Shown in pieces: positions 44,174 through 57,900 of a DNA stretch of 64,000 bases. This DNA comes from Ephydatia muelleri (taxonomy: Eukaryota > Porifera > Demospongiae > Spongillida > Spongillidae), in the NCBI GenBank assembly GCA_013339895.1, contig JABACO010000002.1, forward strand, positions 1,071,058 through 1,135,057, read 5' to 3'. The position numbers and the translations under genes are program-made. The notes under the pieces were generated by a model. That model was not told the DNA's origin. It was given only the letters and a program-made list of their open reading frames with translations, and made no database searches. How positions within the stretch are numbered: the stretch's first letter is position 1; every line of letters begins with the position of its first letter.

Positions 44174-46317
44174 TCACACCACAGAAGCAACGATGGCCCA
44201 ATTTGCAGCTACCACCCTCACCATCATCTCCTCCCTTTGGTCTGCATTGTACCCTTGTCTTGTCTGTTCCGTGTCAAAGTAGTCGTCCTCTTCACGAAGT
44301 TCAGAGGAATTACAACGTTCAAACCCACTGTCACCACCACACTCTGCATCAAAGTTGGTTTCCTCGTCGTCATTGCTGGACATGTAGATCCACCCCAGCG
44401 GCTTGTTGCACGTGCCTTCTCCCCCACGAGCCATCACCTCATCAGGAGCATGGTCTACCTGCATGCAGTCACGTGCAAAGTGACCACACCCCTTCAAGCC
44501 ATCACGTCCTCCTAGTTCCGTGGTCTCAGTGAACGGCTTGCGTTGTGCGGTACTCTTAGAGTCTCCTGCCAACCCGTGCCTTGAATGAGGGGTTGCGCTC
44601 GTCTCCGTGGGAACATCTGCCAAGAACACATTCTCCTTGTCCATATTTTCGTAATCTTTGTCCACCCGCCTTGCACAGTTGTAAGCTCTTTGCCTCGGCA
44701 CAACATCTGCCAAGAACACATCTTCCTCTTCTATATCTTCGTAATCTTTGTCCACCCGCTTCACGCAGTTGTAAGCTCTTTGCCTCGGCACAGGGTCCCC
44801 TTGTACATTAGCGTCTGTGACGGTCGTACCTACGGTTTGAGGGTGTGCTCTATTTAGAATGTCGTCTATGTCCTCATAGTCCTGGCTTCTCTTGGCAACC
44901 CGCTTGGAATCTTTGTGGCCTTGCGCTGGTGTGGAAGCGCCAGGTACAGGCTTTGCTATTATCACTTGGTCAGGGACATCTTCTGCCTTCATGTCCATAT
45001 CTTCGTAGTCTGAATATATTCCAACGGCTTGTTTTAAATTGCTTTGGCTTCGACCTGCAGCCAACATTGGTGCGATTGTCCCTGTCTGTTTATCATGACT
45101 ATCATCAACACCTCGTGGGGGTACAGGGGTCGGCTGGACTAAATCCTCAAGGTATTCCCAAACCTCTTCAGCCTCAGCCTGGCCACGCCCATTGCTGCAC
45201 GATGCTTGACCACACCCCTCACTGGCAGGCATGTGGCTCATCGCCGTGGAGACAACCACGCGCACGTCGGGAAGAGCCACGGGGACAGTGCACACGACGG
45301 TGGGCTTCCCCTCCCCCGGTACAGAGCAGGTGAGCACGGTCGCCCTGGTTACCTCGTTCAGCGTGACCACACAGTCGACGGCGCCCACCGGGGGGGCCCC
45401 CCCCACGGCGTTCTCGAGGACGCAGGCCTTGCAAGGGAAGGCGTTCGGAACGTGCATGGCGATGTCGGAGAGCGGGAGGAAGAGGTACTTGGGCTGGGTG
45501 GTGAGCTGGAGCTGGCATTTGAGGGGGAGGATCTTGTCCGTTCTGGTGCTCATGCTGAACATGGAGAGTCCCCTCACCTGTCCTCCCTTCACGTACATCT
45601 CCTTGACGACCAGGATCTCTCCCACTTGGACGGAGGTGTCGTAGGTCTTCCACCGGCTCCTGGCACACAGCACCTTGGGCATGGGGTTGGAGTGGACGAT
45701 GCTGGTGACCCCGTAGAACACCATCCCCAACAAGGCCACGCCCAGGTCGTCGCACGGGTCGTACAGGGGAGCGAAGCGCATCTCCGCGTCTAGAGGCACG
45801 TGGAATAGTTGGAAGTCCTTGTAGATGCACACCACGACAGGAGCGTCCGTCATGCTGAGGACGTCCACCGCTGGAGGAGGGGGCTGGGGAGGAGGGGTGT
45901 TGCCTGGTACCGTGTCCGACATCATGTGGACCGTGACGGGGAGCTTGCTGTGGTAGAGCCTTGCGAAGTCGTGGAGGGTGAGGGCGTCCGTATTTTGTCC
46001 CGCGTGACTGTCTCCGTGAGTGCGAACACCATTCTCTCGGGTGGTGGAGGGGATATGGACTCGGACCACAGCGTGGACTTGAGCAGAGAGAGTAGATAGG
46101 ATTCGGAGCTCTGCGGATACTCAGTCATCGTGTGCTCGCCGATCACGAGACAGGAGCGCCTTTGGAGTTTCTTCGTACTGAGGCCCGAGTCGTCAAACCC
46201 CTTGTACATGACCTCTTCGTCGGAAGAAGCGTTAGCGGCTGGCGACAGGCCTACTTCGACGCTTTTGGAGTGAAGCAGCTTCCTACCCCCTCCAAAACGA
46301 CTATAGCGCGTGTTCAT
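44174..46317 (-). CDS. Candidate CABIT-type adaptor with tandem tyrosine motifs, copy C'
   Basis: Second copy of the gene at 28487-26375. From 46069 to 44174 it is open for 631 codons, which fixes the frame through the three places where copy C is broken. Its own lesion is one missing C near 46038 (CTCTCGGG against CTCTCCGGG in C), separating the ATG at 46317 from the rest. Copy C is intact there, so each copy explains the other's break. The C-terminus differs: copy C stops at MMVRW, whereas here an extra G carries the frame on to VVAANWAIVASVV. Tyrosine motifs YEDMDM, YEDIDD, YEDIEE and YENMDK are identical in both copies, consistent with functional constraint or recent origin. Confidence 0.6.
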
Positions 46318-46469
46318 GGTTCAGTGTCGAGTCTGAGTGCTCTACAGTCATGCGTGGAGAGATGGTATGAATGATGCGCAGCTGTCATATTCATAAACAC
46401 ACCCATGCTCCGGCACAACACGATTGTTTTCTGTTTCCGCACCACATGCATCATCCTGGCTGTCTGTTC

Positions 46470-47133
46470 TACCATCACAGGGGCTGGGTCTACATCTTGA
46501 TGCACCGGTCCATGAAGTTGCCATAAAATGGTGGCTTGGTATGGACACTTCCCAGGGATCCCAGTATGCACTTTGCCCTGGCAATGCCTTGACCCTCTGG
46601 GACATCATGCCACCACTTGTAAGCGTGGCGGTGATGTGGTGGTACGACAACACCCTTTGTGATGTTCTGGCTGAAACATGCCACCGGGCCCATCTTGGCA
46701 TCCAAGTGGAAGCTGTCAATGACCCCACAGCCGATCATAGCCACACCCATCCTGCTGACCTTCTGTTGACTAACTGGACAACAGGCAAGACAGCTGCCTT
46801 TGATATCTCTGTAACCTCTCGGCTCAACACACATACCCTTATGGAAGCGGAGTATCTGCAGGATCAGCTGCCCTTGCCAGTGAAGGCAGAAAACACAGGG
46901 CCAATTATGCAAAATGCAAAGAACTCGGCTGGTTGTGTGTTCCCCTGGTAGCAGATACTTATGGTGCATGGGGAAATGAGCTGTTGAAGCCTTCTCACAG
47001 CTGGCTTCTCGGCTTGCCACGCTTACATGCAGGCCCAAGTCGGCTGTACTTAGAGACATCTATGGCAGACTCAACCTCCATCTAGTGAGGGCCAATGCGA
47101 CTGCCATCCTCACCAGATGTATTTTGAATTAAC
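46470..47133 (+). pseudogene. Retrotransposon C-terminal remnant, copy C'
   Basis: Same relic as 28640-29304. It carries one further lesion: one G fewer in GGAGTATC near 46850, which shifts the frame inside the AGVSAGSAAL segment. The same tail, LNLHLVRANATAILTR, is present. Confidence 0.6.
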
Positions 47134-47139
47134 ATTAAC

Positions 47140-47210
47140 TATAGGCTATGTTTAAGATTGTACTCATGTGTATAATATACACATGAGTACAATCTTAAAC
47201 ATAGCCTATA
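47140..47210. repeat. Perfect 35-bp palindrome, copy C'
   Basis: Base-for-base identical to 29311-29381, although single-base indels are common on both sides. Confidence 0.9.
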
Positions 47211-47263
47211 CGCAGCGACCTTTGTGACATTGTGATAAGATTCTGGTCACACTGCGTCACAGT

Positions 47264-48000
47264 ATGTCAGATGAACAGAGAAAAAAGCTGAACCAGACGT
47301 ACAACAAGCATCGTGACTCTGCCAAGCTTTTACGTGACCACTACATAGACAACATTGCCACAGCTGAACGAGAATGGAGAATGCTGAGCCAGAGGGATCG
47401 TGACCAAGTCCTGCAAAGCATACATCACCACGCCCCCTTACAACACCTATGTTGGATATTCAAATGCAGTACTCATTTGATTATTGCCAGCAAGTGGCCA
47501 TCCCTTATAGCTCACAGCAACGAGGTCACTTCTTCAGGACGCCACGGAAGGTACAGGTATTTGGTGTGCTGTGAGCCACTCAAAAGACAAGTATTCTTTC
47601 TTATTGACGAGGCAGAGAAAATAGGTAAGGGAGCAATGTCAGTTGTAAGCCAAGTACATGCCTTTTGAAGCTTCATAGTGTAGGAGAAAAATGTGTAACA
47701 CTACGGCAGACAACTGTGTGGGCCAAAATAAAAACTCTACTATGTTGTGGTACTTGGCATGGCGAGTTATAACAGGTCAGCATGACAGAGTTGAACTTAA
47801 TTTCATGCTACCTGGTCACACAAAATTTGTGCCAGATTCCTACTTTGGAATATTTAAAAAACACTACCGACAACAAGACATGTCGATGATATGTCTGATC
47901 TTGTTGAGGTGCGTGAAGAAGTGTGGGTGCAATGTGACCTGTGTGCACAGCAGTACCAGAATTGGGGGTGATTACAACTGGAATGCTTTCTGGACAGTGG
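47264..48000 (+). pseudogene. DUF7869-like gene, copy C', cut by gap
   Basis: Same start (MSDEQRKK) as 29436. One- to three-base differences in this copy keep a 134-codon frame open from the ATG, but in the wrong phase after residue 50. The core ADNCVGQNKNSTMLWYLAWR is present from 47707. The sequence ends at the N gap before the zinc fingers. Confidence 0.6.
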
Positions 48001-49000
48001 NNNNNNNNNNNNNNNNNNNNNNNNNNNNNNNNNNNNNNNNNNNNNNNNNNNNNNNNNNNNNNNNNNNNNNNNNNNNNNNNNNNNNNNNNNNNNNNNNNNN
48101 NNNNNNNNNNNNNNNNNNNNNNNNNNNNNNNNNNNNNNNNNNNNNNNNNNNNNNNNNNNNNNNNNNNNNNNNNNNNNNNNNNNNNNNNNNNNNNNNNNNN
48201 NNNNNNNNNNNNNNNNNNNNNNNNNNNNNNNNNNNNNNNNNNNNNNNNNNNNNNNNNNNNNNNNNNNNNNNNNNNNNNNNNNNNNNNNNNNNNNNNNNNN
48301 NNNNNNNNNNNNNNNNNNNNNNNNNNNNNNNNNNNNNNNNNNNNNNNNNNNNNNNNNNNNNNNNNNNNNNNNNNNNNNNNNNNNNNNNNNNNNNNNNNNN
48401 NNNNNNNNNNNNNNNNNNNNNNNNNNNNNNNNNNNNNNNNNNNNNNNNNNNNNNNNNNNNNNNNNNNNNNNNNNNNNNNNNNNNNNNNNNNNNNNNNNNN
48501 NNNNNNNNNNNNNNNNNNNNNNNNNNNNNNNNNNNNNNNNNNNNNNNNNNNNNNNNNNNNNNNNNNNNNNNNNNNNNNNNNNNNNNNNNNNNNNNNNNNN
48601 NNNNNNNNNNNNNNNNNNNNNNNNNNNNNNNNNNNNNNNNNNNNNNNNNNNNNNNNNNNNNNNNNNNNNNNNNNNNNNNNNNNNNNNNNNNNNNNNNNNN
48701 NNNNNNNNNNNNNNNNNNNNNNNNNNNNNNNNNNNNNNNNNNNNNNNNNNNNNNNNNNNNNNNNNNNNNNNNNNNNNNNNNNNNNNNNNNNNNNNNNNNN
48801 NNNNNNNNNNNNNNNNNNNNNNNNNNNNNNNNNNNNNNNNNNNNNNNNNNNNNNNNNNNNNNNNNNNNNNNNNNNNNNNNNNNNNNNNNNNNNNNNNNNN
48901 NNNNNNNNNNNNNNNNNNNNNNNNNNNNNNNNNNNNNNNNNNNNNNNNNNNNNNNNNNNNNNNNNNNNNNNNNNNNNNNNNNNNNNNNNNNNNNNNNNNN
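48001..49000. other. Assembly gap, exactly 1000 N
   Basis: Joins contig 3 (block C') to contig 4 (block A''). Confidence 1.
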
Positions 49001-49249
49001 CCTCACATCCATCTCCACCACCTCACCGTCTCCTGTAATTTGTTTCACTTTATGTAGTAGTAATGCAATAACCCTCCCCCTTCCCCCCCCCCCCCGATAT
49101 TGTAAGCAACAGAACTTGCTTAATGTGTACGACACTTAGAATGACAGTACACATCACCACCACACACTGGCTACTCCAATTACCACATTAGTTTCTGTAG
49201 GATTCACTTCGTTCAACCGACATAAACTCCTCTCTCCCTCCATTCCTAG

Positions 49250-49398
49250 CTGGCAGAAGATAAAAATGTTGGAGTGTTTGACATCTGTTTGGCCACACCC
49301 ACCATGTACGAAAAAGTTAAAGGTCTTCAGAAGAAGCTGAGAGCGAAAATGCCAAATCCAAGGAAGGGTAGGAAGGGTGTGTGTGTGTGTGTGTGTGT

Positions 49399-49482
<84 letters not shown>

Positions 49483-51570
49483 ATGTACCACAGCCACACG
49501 TGCTAACATTTCTTCCATTTTCCCGAAGGGACTGTGGTGCAAGAGAACATAGCTGGGGCTGTGAAGATGTTTAAAGGCAGCCGAGAGTTCAAATCCGACA
49601 AGCACAGCTATGTCAATATGGCAGTGGGCGTGGTATGTCTCTATGGTTACAGACGTATATTATATCACCCCCCCCCCCCCCCCAATGGGGCGATTGTCCA
49701 GTAATGGCCATGCACTACCTAAGTCTACCTTGGGGAGAGTTTTCTTTTGTTGCCATGGCAGTCAGTTTATACGTGCATGTCACTAAGGGTCGGTTGATGT
49801 TGTGCAAGGCCTCGATCTGATTTAAGTTCATCTGTGTTTTGTGTCTGCAGCTTAAGTTTGGCAGTCACTCGACAAAGGTACTCTAATAGTGGTTCGTGTA
49901 TAACTTCAGTCGAAAAACCAACCAATCATTTATCTGTTAGGGGACTGGTCAGGAGATTTACTGTACTTGTAATTGTAAAGAAACTGATCTGGCCAGTGTG
50001 CGATTCTCTTGTAGCATTTGTTAGCATTTTAAGGGGAAAACAGATTTGCTATAATCTAGTAAAGTGTCTAGTAAGGTCAGGGTCAGGTTAGGGTCAAGGT
50101 TAGGGTCAGGGTCAAGGTTAGGGTTAGGGTCAAGGTTAGGGTCAGGGTCAAGGTTAGGGTCAGGGTTAGGTTAGGGTTAGGGTCAGGGCTCGTAATGTGT
50201 GTTCAATTATAGTCACATGTGCATGGCGATGTGCGTTAGTTTGTGCTGAACAGGCAGACATGTGCGTGCCCAGTCTAAAAGGGCCTGTGGGTGTGGCTGC
50301 ATTGCTCCATTTCGCAGATATAACACCAGTACCAGAATTTGAACATTTTGGTGTTCATTCACATGAGGTCTGATAATTTTCATTATTCAAAACCTAAAAC
50401 AAAAATCAACTCTATGCTAATCCAAATTTCTGAAACATTTTCCTACTAACAGAGAAAGTTGTGGTTTTGAATATAATTGGTGATTGATAGTATGGTTTGT
50501 GATCAGAATCCATACTATATTTAATTCAATCACCTTCTTTGATCAATATTATTCAAATACCCTAACCCTGACCTCAACCCTGACCCTGACCCTAACCTGA
50601 CCCTAACCCTGACCCTAACCCTAAAACGTGACCCACAGGTATACGTCTCTATGTAACGGGTGCGTTATTAGTGGAGCATTATGGCTGTCTATCGTGACGA
50701 CAATGCCCACTACCGGTTCTTCGTGTTGGCGCCTTTTATAGCAGCATCGCACGCTACAAACACATATCGGTGCACCGCTTGGGTTCGTTCTTCATCGATT
50801 CGCCGGTGCATCGAATTAACGGAGTTATTGCTAAATTTATTAAGTACTAAATACATAAAGTTCTTAATGAACGCCGAACTCACGTGACCTAAGATGTTAA
50901 TGCGCATGCAGAACAGGAAGGACGCAAGTTTCCGACACTAAAGGACAGTCGAGGATAGGACGGATGTATGGGACAGTACATTCCTTTCTTACGTGTCTAA
51001 CCTTTGCTACCACACACGTACGCAAACAGGTGAGTACCTAGTATCCGAATTGGAGCGCACCTTACTGATTTGAATACGCATTTTACTTTGCAAGTAAAAC
51101 ACATACTAAGCTTAGTCCTCACCAGTGTGACTGTTACAAGAGGAAGAGCTTTGGACCTAACGCACTGCACTGCTTATCTGCGGAGTAGAGCGTGCGTACC
51201 AAGTTTCAACAACTGGTATCTTTTTTTTTTTTCAGGAATGCTGCCCCACACGTTCACTATTTAAGTACACTGACTCACCATTGATTCTACCATTCGAAAA
51301 TGCTTCATTGCACTTGGGAGCGCGTGACAAGGCCTGCTGGAAACGGCTTAATGGTGTGAACCTCATACAGGGAATCTCATACACGTTAGTTCTAAACATG
51401 CACAAGCACTATGTGTGTGTGTGTGTGTGTGCGTGCAGCCACTTCACAGCAGTTAAATCCATCTCATACATGTTAGTTCTAAACATGCACAAGCACTGTG
51501 TGCTTGTGTGTGTGCGTGCAGCTACTTCACAGCAGTTAATACACGTTAGTTCTAAACATGCACAAGCACT

Positions 51571-51617
<47 letters not shown>

Positions 51618-51899
51618 TGGCTCCTTCAACGCTTTTCGCTCTCCTGAGTTCATAAATTTTTATCTCACCTTTTAATAAATGTGCAATTAATTTTGTTACT
51701 AAATTTGTGTTTTTACTCGTTGTCTTTCATACAGGCGTGGAGCTTCTAAATAGTTGTCGTCCTTAAAAATAGTTCCCCAGGCGTGCACCCGCAAGTAGAA
51801 CAAGCCACACGAGTAAGTTGTAACCTCATACAGGGAATCTCATACAGGGAATCTCATACATGTTAGTTCTAAACATGCACAAGCACTGTGTGTGTGTGT

Positions 51900-51961
<62 letters not shown>

Positions 51962-54900
51962 CAGCAAGTTCACAGCAAGTTCACAGCAGTTTCACTTGAC
52001 TTGAGGGGGGATCTGTCTGCAACTGTGCAAACTCACACACTAGAATATATAAAATGGTAGCCATTTTTAAAGATCCCATCACGTGATGCAATCACACCTT
52101 ATAATTGTGGCTTCTTTCTTTTCACTTTGTACAGGAAAGAGCTGCAACTTTTCATGGCTGTCCCAGAAGCTGTGTTTACACGTAGACTTGGGACCACGAT
52201 ATCACAATGTATAATTCGTTTTAGTTATATTTTACGTTCGTAAATACTGTTATTAATTCCAATTAATTTTTAATTTTCTTCATAATTTTAACGGACGCCG
52301 AAATGAGCGTCGCGTTCGCATATCGAGTCATTATCGGACGCACGCAGATAGAATGTCTTCGGGTGCTTATTCTGTATCTGTTCGAGGCTGTGATTTGTCA
52401 GCGTACGACGTGGATGGCACTGCGTATGTACTTCTACAATGCGTAAAAGATGCATTCTACCGGAACATAAGCTATAGCAGCTTTTTGAGAAGGAAAAATA
52501 AAGTTGTGTCAGTCGAACAGCCTGTACCATCTCACGTGGTAGAACAATGCAGAAAGTCGGGCATTCTACCCGCGAATACCCACCGAGCCAGCGGAATAAA
52601 ACTTTCTCAATTAGACTCGCTTTTTTCAAAAGCACCACCTACATCACAAGACATAGAGCAAGTGGCCCCTATGGACACCACATCGTTTGAAAAAGTCTCT
52701 ACAGACATGGACACCACATCGTTTGAAACAATCTCTACAGACATGGACACCACATCGTTTGAAACAGTCTCTACAGACATGGACACCACATCCTTCGAAA
52801 CAGACATGGACACCACTTCTTTCGAACCGGAAACTGACACCACGGATCGGGAGGCGGGGCGTGCAACAGATCAGGTCGTAGACCAAGCGGCTACGTCAAC
52901 CCAAACGGAGGCGGGGCATCATGGTACTGGGTGGGAGCGCCTTCTACCGGATAGCTCAGGCCGGCAGCGATCCTATCAACTCCGGTGGATACCATAGGGT
53001 TAACCCTGCCATGCCTGGCTATCCTAAAGATTTCCACGACCAGCCGCTTTCCACTGCCGTCTACCCCATGAGGGACGACCACCACCGAGTCGCACTGGGT
53101 CATTAACCTCCTGGCATGCACAAGTGCCCAGTACCCAAGAGGCACTTTGGTGGTGGTGGTGGTGAGGTGGTACACATGACCCAACTCTGGTGCATCGTCA
53201 TCACGCTCACGAAAAGGCACCAGAGTCAGGCCATGCGACTCGATCCTCTGGCAGCACACTCCGTATCTCCTTGCTGTGTCGAGGAGGTCGGGGAAAAACT
53301 CCCCTACTAGCACGCCCCCGTCGCCGTCGATATACTGTACTGCGACGATGGGTAGGTGTCCAGCACCCAGCTCATGACGGAGGACTAGTGATGGTAGAGG
53401 TGTTGATGGTGATGGTGGGACAGGTGTTGATGGTGATGGTGGGACAGGTGTTGATGGGGAGGGTGGACAGGTGTTGATGGGGAGGGTGGGACAGGTGTTG
53501 ATGGGGAGGGTGGGACAGGTGTTGATGGGGAGGGTGGGACTGGTGTTGATGGTCCAGGAGGTGGTGGCAGAGGAGGTGGTGTCCCTATGCCCAGTACGGG
53601 ATTCCACCCTTCTATCAGGGGATGGGATACAAACCTCTTCAGGGAGGAAGGTAGGAACAGGCCAGACGTCAGCAAGGGGCTTGATGGCTGCACCTGACGT
53701 GCCAACGTCTGGCATGCCTCGAGGTGAGACATGGTGAGGTTGGTGAAGAGCGGCTGCAGCATCCTGAATGTGAACTGCGTGGGTCTGCACGGGTAGGGGG
53801 TTCCGTTGTCTTTGAACCTCCCGCAGGCCACGCAGCCACCTGCAGCACACTCATCCACCAATTCCCTGTAGAGGGCGGCCTTTTCACAATTGGCAGCATT
53901 GGCCAGATTTGTGACTGTGACTTCCCCACCACAGGCCCCCAGGATCTGGCCCAACTTCCTCCAGGCCATCACCCTGACTGCATTCGGAATGGTGAGAAGT
54001 GCGGTGGCCTGCACCAGCGCTTCTGACACCGTTTCCGGTACGTCCAGGGACCACCTCCTGTAAAACATGTCCACAGCATCCTGGGCCAGCAGGTTAGGTC
54101 TACTCACCAGGTTTTTGAGTAGGCTGAGCATACAGTCAGGATGAGTGGTGCAGCCTTGGTCGACCAGGACGTCGGCCTTGGTGGTGGCGATGCAGGCCTC
54201 CAGGGGCATCACCGTGGTCGTGCCAGACCAGGAAGATGAGGATGCCACGTACTGGGTGACAGTGTTGGCCCTGGACTGTGATGGTGGTGTTGTCACAGGT
54301 GATGGTTGGGGGAACCAGGTGAGGCTGGTGGTGATAGTGGTGGTGATGGTGAGGCCTCCCTTGGTGGTGTCATCCGCTTCTTTCCCCTGGATGGTGGGGG
54401 TGGCGGGGGCGTGCGCGCTGGTGTTGAGGAGGCAGGCGACGGTGAAGTCTCCACCTGCCTCAACCACAGGGTCACCTGGGTCAGGATAAGTCTGAGCGCG
54501 CCTCTCAGATTGTAATCATCGAGGCGGCCCAGCTTGTCCGCAACAAACTCAAGAATCTCCCGCGCCATGCGTACATGAAAAAAGGGAATTGATTAACGAT
54601 AAACTCTATACTATTAATTGCGCGATAAGGCATGCGCCGGCATGGCCCAAAATGGTGTATTCATAAATCTCTTCATTTTATTTTTTCCCGTTTCCCTTTC
54701 TATATGAGCAGGGGAGAACAAGGAGAAGAATATATGAGAACTTTTTTGTGTGTCCGTGGTAAACATGAATTAATTATACAAAATTATTGAAAGGCATGAA
54801 GTAAATCGTATTGTCATTAAGAGGGGGGAATCAGTCCGAATCCGTCGAATCCTGACCATCGAACACATGATCATGAATGTCACGCACTGGCGTCCGGAGA

Positions 54901-57900
54901 GAGTAAACGCCTCTAGCTGTATCGTAGGCGATGTCAATGGGGAAGACAAGCGAGTCGAAGCCTTCCACCCAGGCGTCCCTTCCCGCTGTGATTTTGTAGT
55001 CGGCCCTGGATTTCCTGCTCTTTTCCATCTGTTTGAGATGGGCGAGCAGTACCTCCCGGCTATCCGGGTATATCCTTAACACCTTTCCGAGCAAGATGAC
55101 TGGATGTTCTCTGGTGGAAGCGTCTTCAGCTAGGGCGACAATGTCGCCCACAGAAGGGGGCAGCTTGCTTTTTTTTTTTGGAGGCCTTCCGGGACGACAT
55201 GGATGGTCCCGCCGCGATTCCTAGTGCAGATGAAGCCTGTGTCGCAGAAAGGTCCACGGCGAACGCGACCTTGTCGGACGACATTCTCTTGTCATAAGTG
55301 CGGCATTGTTCCTTCCTACTATGTCTCATGGCCCTGGCCGCTTGTACGAGTACGTGTTCTGGTACGCCGTCGTCTCCAGACAGAAGGTGTGTGACGTACG
55401 ATGCTCTAATTGTGTTGGTTGTTATCGACACGTCTTTGTGCTGCAAGAAAATAGATTGTCCAGCTATCTGAAGTTGCGTAGGGGTGACCTTCGTGGTTCT
55501 GTTTAACTCTTTGACTGCCAAGTGCACATTTATGTGCAATAATTGCACCCCGCGTTCACCGCCAAGTGCACATTTATGTGCACACGTATTAGAAAACCAA
55601 TCTGTATCGCATGGTTACGCACTTTGTGCACCAAACAGCGCTCAGGACATAGAACTACGACTGGAGTGTTGGTTTTTAATTGAAAGGTAAGCGGTAACAA
55701 ACAGCTGCAGCTGTACGTGTAATGGCGCCTCTATCGTCACTAGCGGCTTTGAACAAGCACCCGCTTGTTCTACTAAAATAGGGGAGAGCGAAGCTTTTTT
55801 AAAAAGCTTGACCTTAGAAATAACACCAAGGGATAAACATATCGTGTTTTCGTCGTCTGTTTTATAGTGTACACGACGTACGGCTTCAAATCCCTGCCCA
55901 CTTGGCTCCGCCTATATCGGGTGCTGTTAGCAACCATTGTTTTTCAAACACCGAATATAAATATATCAAATCAAAAATCACAAAACGCTTTTTTATCATA
56001 GTAATGTCTTTAAAGTAAGCTAACCGTGTGATTCTTCAAGAACAGCGAGTCTTCGGCGACTAATAAGCAACGGTAGCCATAATTAAAAACATAGCTGACA
56101 ATTAACGACGTCACCCGTATTGCAATATTGGCGTCCAAAGAGTAAAAAAAAAAAAAAAAAACACTAAAAGCTTATTATACAGTTTTTATATACATAATTA
56201 TAATCATATGTATAAATTATATACTTACCAGGAAGAGAAAGTCTTGTGGGGTGCGTCCTTGGAGCAGAGCTGGTCTGTCTCTACACACAAAGGCCACTAA
56301 CTGTTCCAGAAGCGCGTTAGTGGAGCCATCGGCGGACAATTCTGTACGCTGCACTCCAATATGCCTGTACGTCTTGTGCGCTCCGACGTATAGCAAACCG
56401 CGCGAGTGGTTGCCGCTCAACAGCAGCCAGTTTGACTGGGTGCTGTCGGGTTCCCAGAGCTGAAGGTCCTCTTCGGTGAATGTGAACCGGAGTTCTCTGT
56501 ACTCGCGTCCCCTCGCCGGTGGTATAGCGCAGTACATCAAAAGAACCGTGAATTTCTGTGACTCCCACGCCTTGGCGAACGTGGACCCAGCGGCTTCATA
56601 TAGTTCCCTCTGCAGCTTCAAAACGTCCAAAATTTCCTTCCATACTAGCCACTTCCCTAATGTATAAAATTACCAACATGAAAGTATATAAAAATCCATG
56701 CCATATAATTATAGTACTCACCTTTAGCCTTCAACCTTTGCCACGATACGTCCCTCTGACGATTAGCTGCCTTCTGATAGGTAGTCAACCAGTGCCTAAT
56801 AGTAACGGAACAGTGGCCCTCTGATCTCAGAAAGTTTAGGGCATGCAAAAAAGATTGGCAGTCACAGGAAAGAGTTCCTGCAGCAGAGCCTCGTTCGTCC
56901 TACAAGTCCAAAATAAGGATAAAGTAAAGCACACATTATATATAGAACAGAGACGCGATAACCTCCATGAATTTGAGAAATTGTCTCAACAGATCGGCAT
57001 TGTACACTTGAATAAGGTCTGGTTCAGTAGTACCGCCTGCAGGCAGTTTGCTGCGCAAGTATCCCAAGAAAGCTGCATGGGACGTGGGTATAGATATATC
57101 ACTGCAACATGCAAGCGTATACGGTATATGCATATATATACGTACTCAAGAGACGTCGCTGAGTAGCCTGGACGGTAATATTAGCAAGTGGTTCCGTTTG
57201 CCGCGTTTCGGACAATGGTTCTTGCAGGAGAGCCTTAAGTTGTGCAATTTGCCGCTGCACTGCAGGAAAATCAGCAAGGCGGAGTTGTAGCGCTTCCCGG
57301 CGGGGACGCTTTCAGAGACAAGGTCCAGGCTGTGGTTCTAAGACACTTTGAACCCTTTCCATGTAGTATTATAGAATCTACGTTGCAGAAGAAAGCAAAC
57401 GAATGCAAAAGTGGCATCTGTAGGATATATTACGATTGCGTGGAAGCGTCGAACGCAACGCTGCGCGATATCCATTGGTGCAATTTATTTTTAGAAATTG
57501 CACCAGTTGAGGCATGAGTAATGAAGGAATGATTTTGTTGAAATGGATATACGGTACGAGGCACCTAGCCGTTGCAATATCCGACCGGTTATTCAAACAG
57601 GGGGGGGGGGGGGCAGGGGGGCAGCAAGGAATGGGGTGCGGGATTAGGCGTCGGGCAGTAAAGCGGCATGCACGGAAGATGAAGGAATGATTTAGTTGAA
57701 ATGGATAATACGGTACGAGCGACATAGCCGCTTGTTTTTATTTTATTTTATCTCGAGTCGACACGGCGGCACTACACCGTGTACATGACAAACCACAACA
57801 AACATGAGTTGGGCTTAGGGTAGCCCAGGCATAAAGTCATAGCATAACACAATTGTAAGATACGCGTAAGGGGGGGCGGGGAAATACATATACGGACACT

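Noticed and set aside
50068-50192. A true chromosome end or telomere
   Set aside because: The repeats are degenerate, short, inverted in pairs and embedded between MRPL1 exons.
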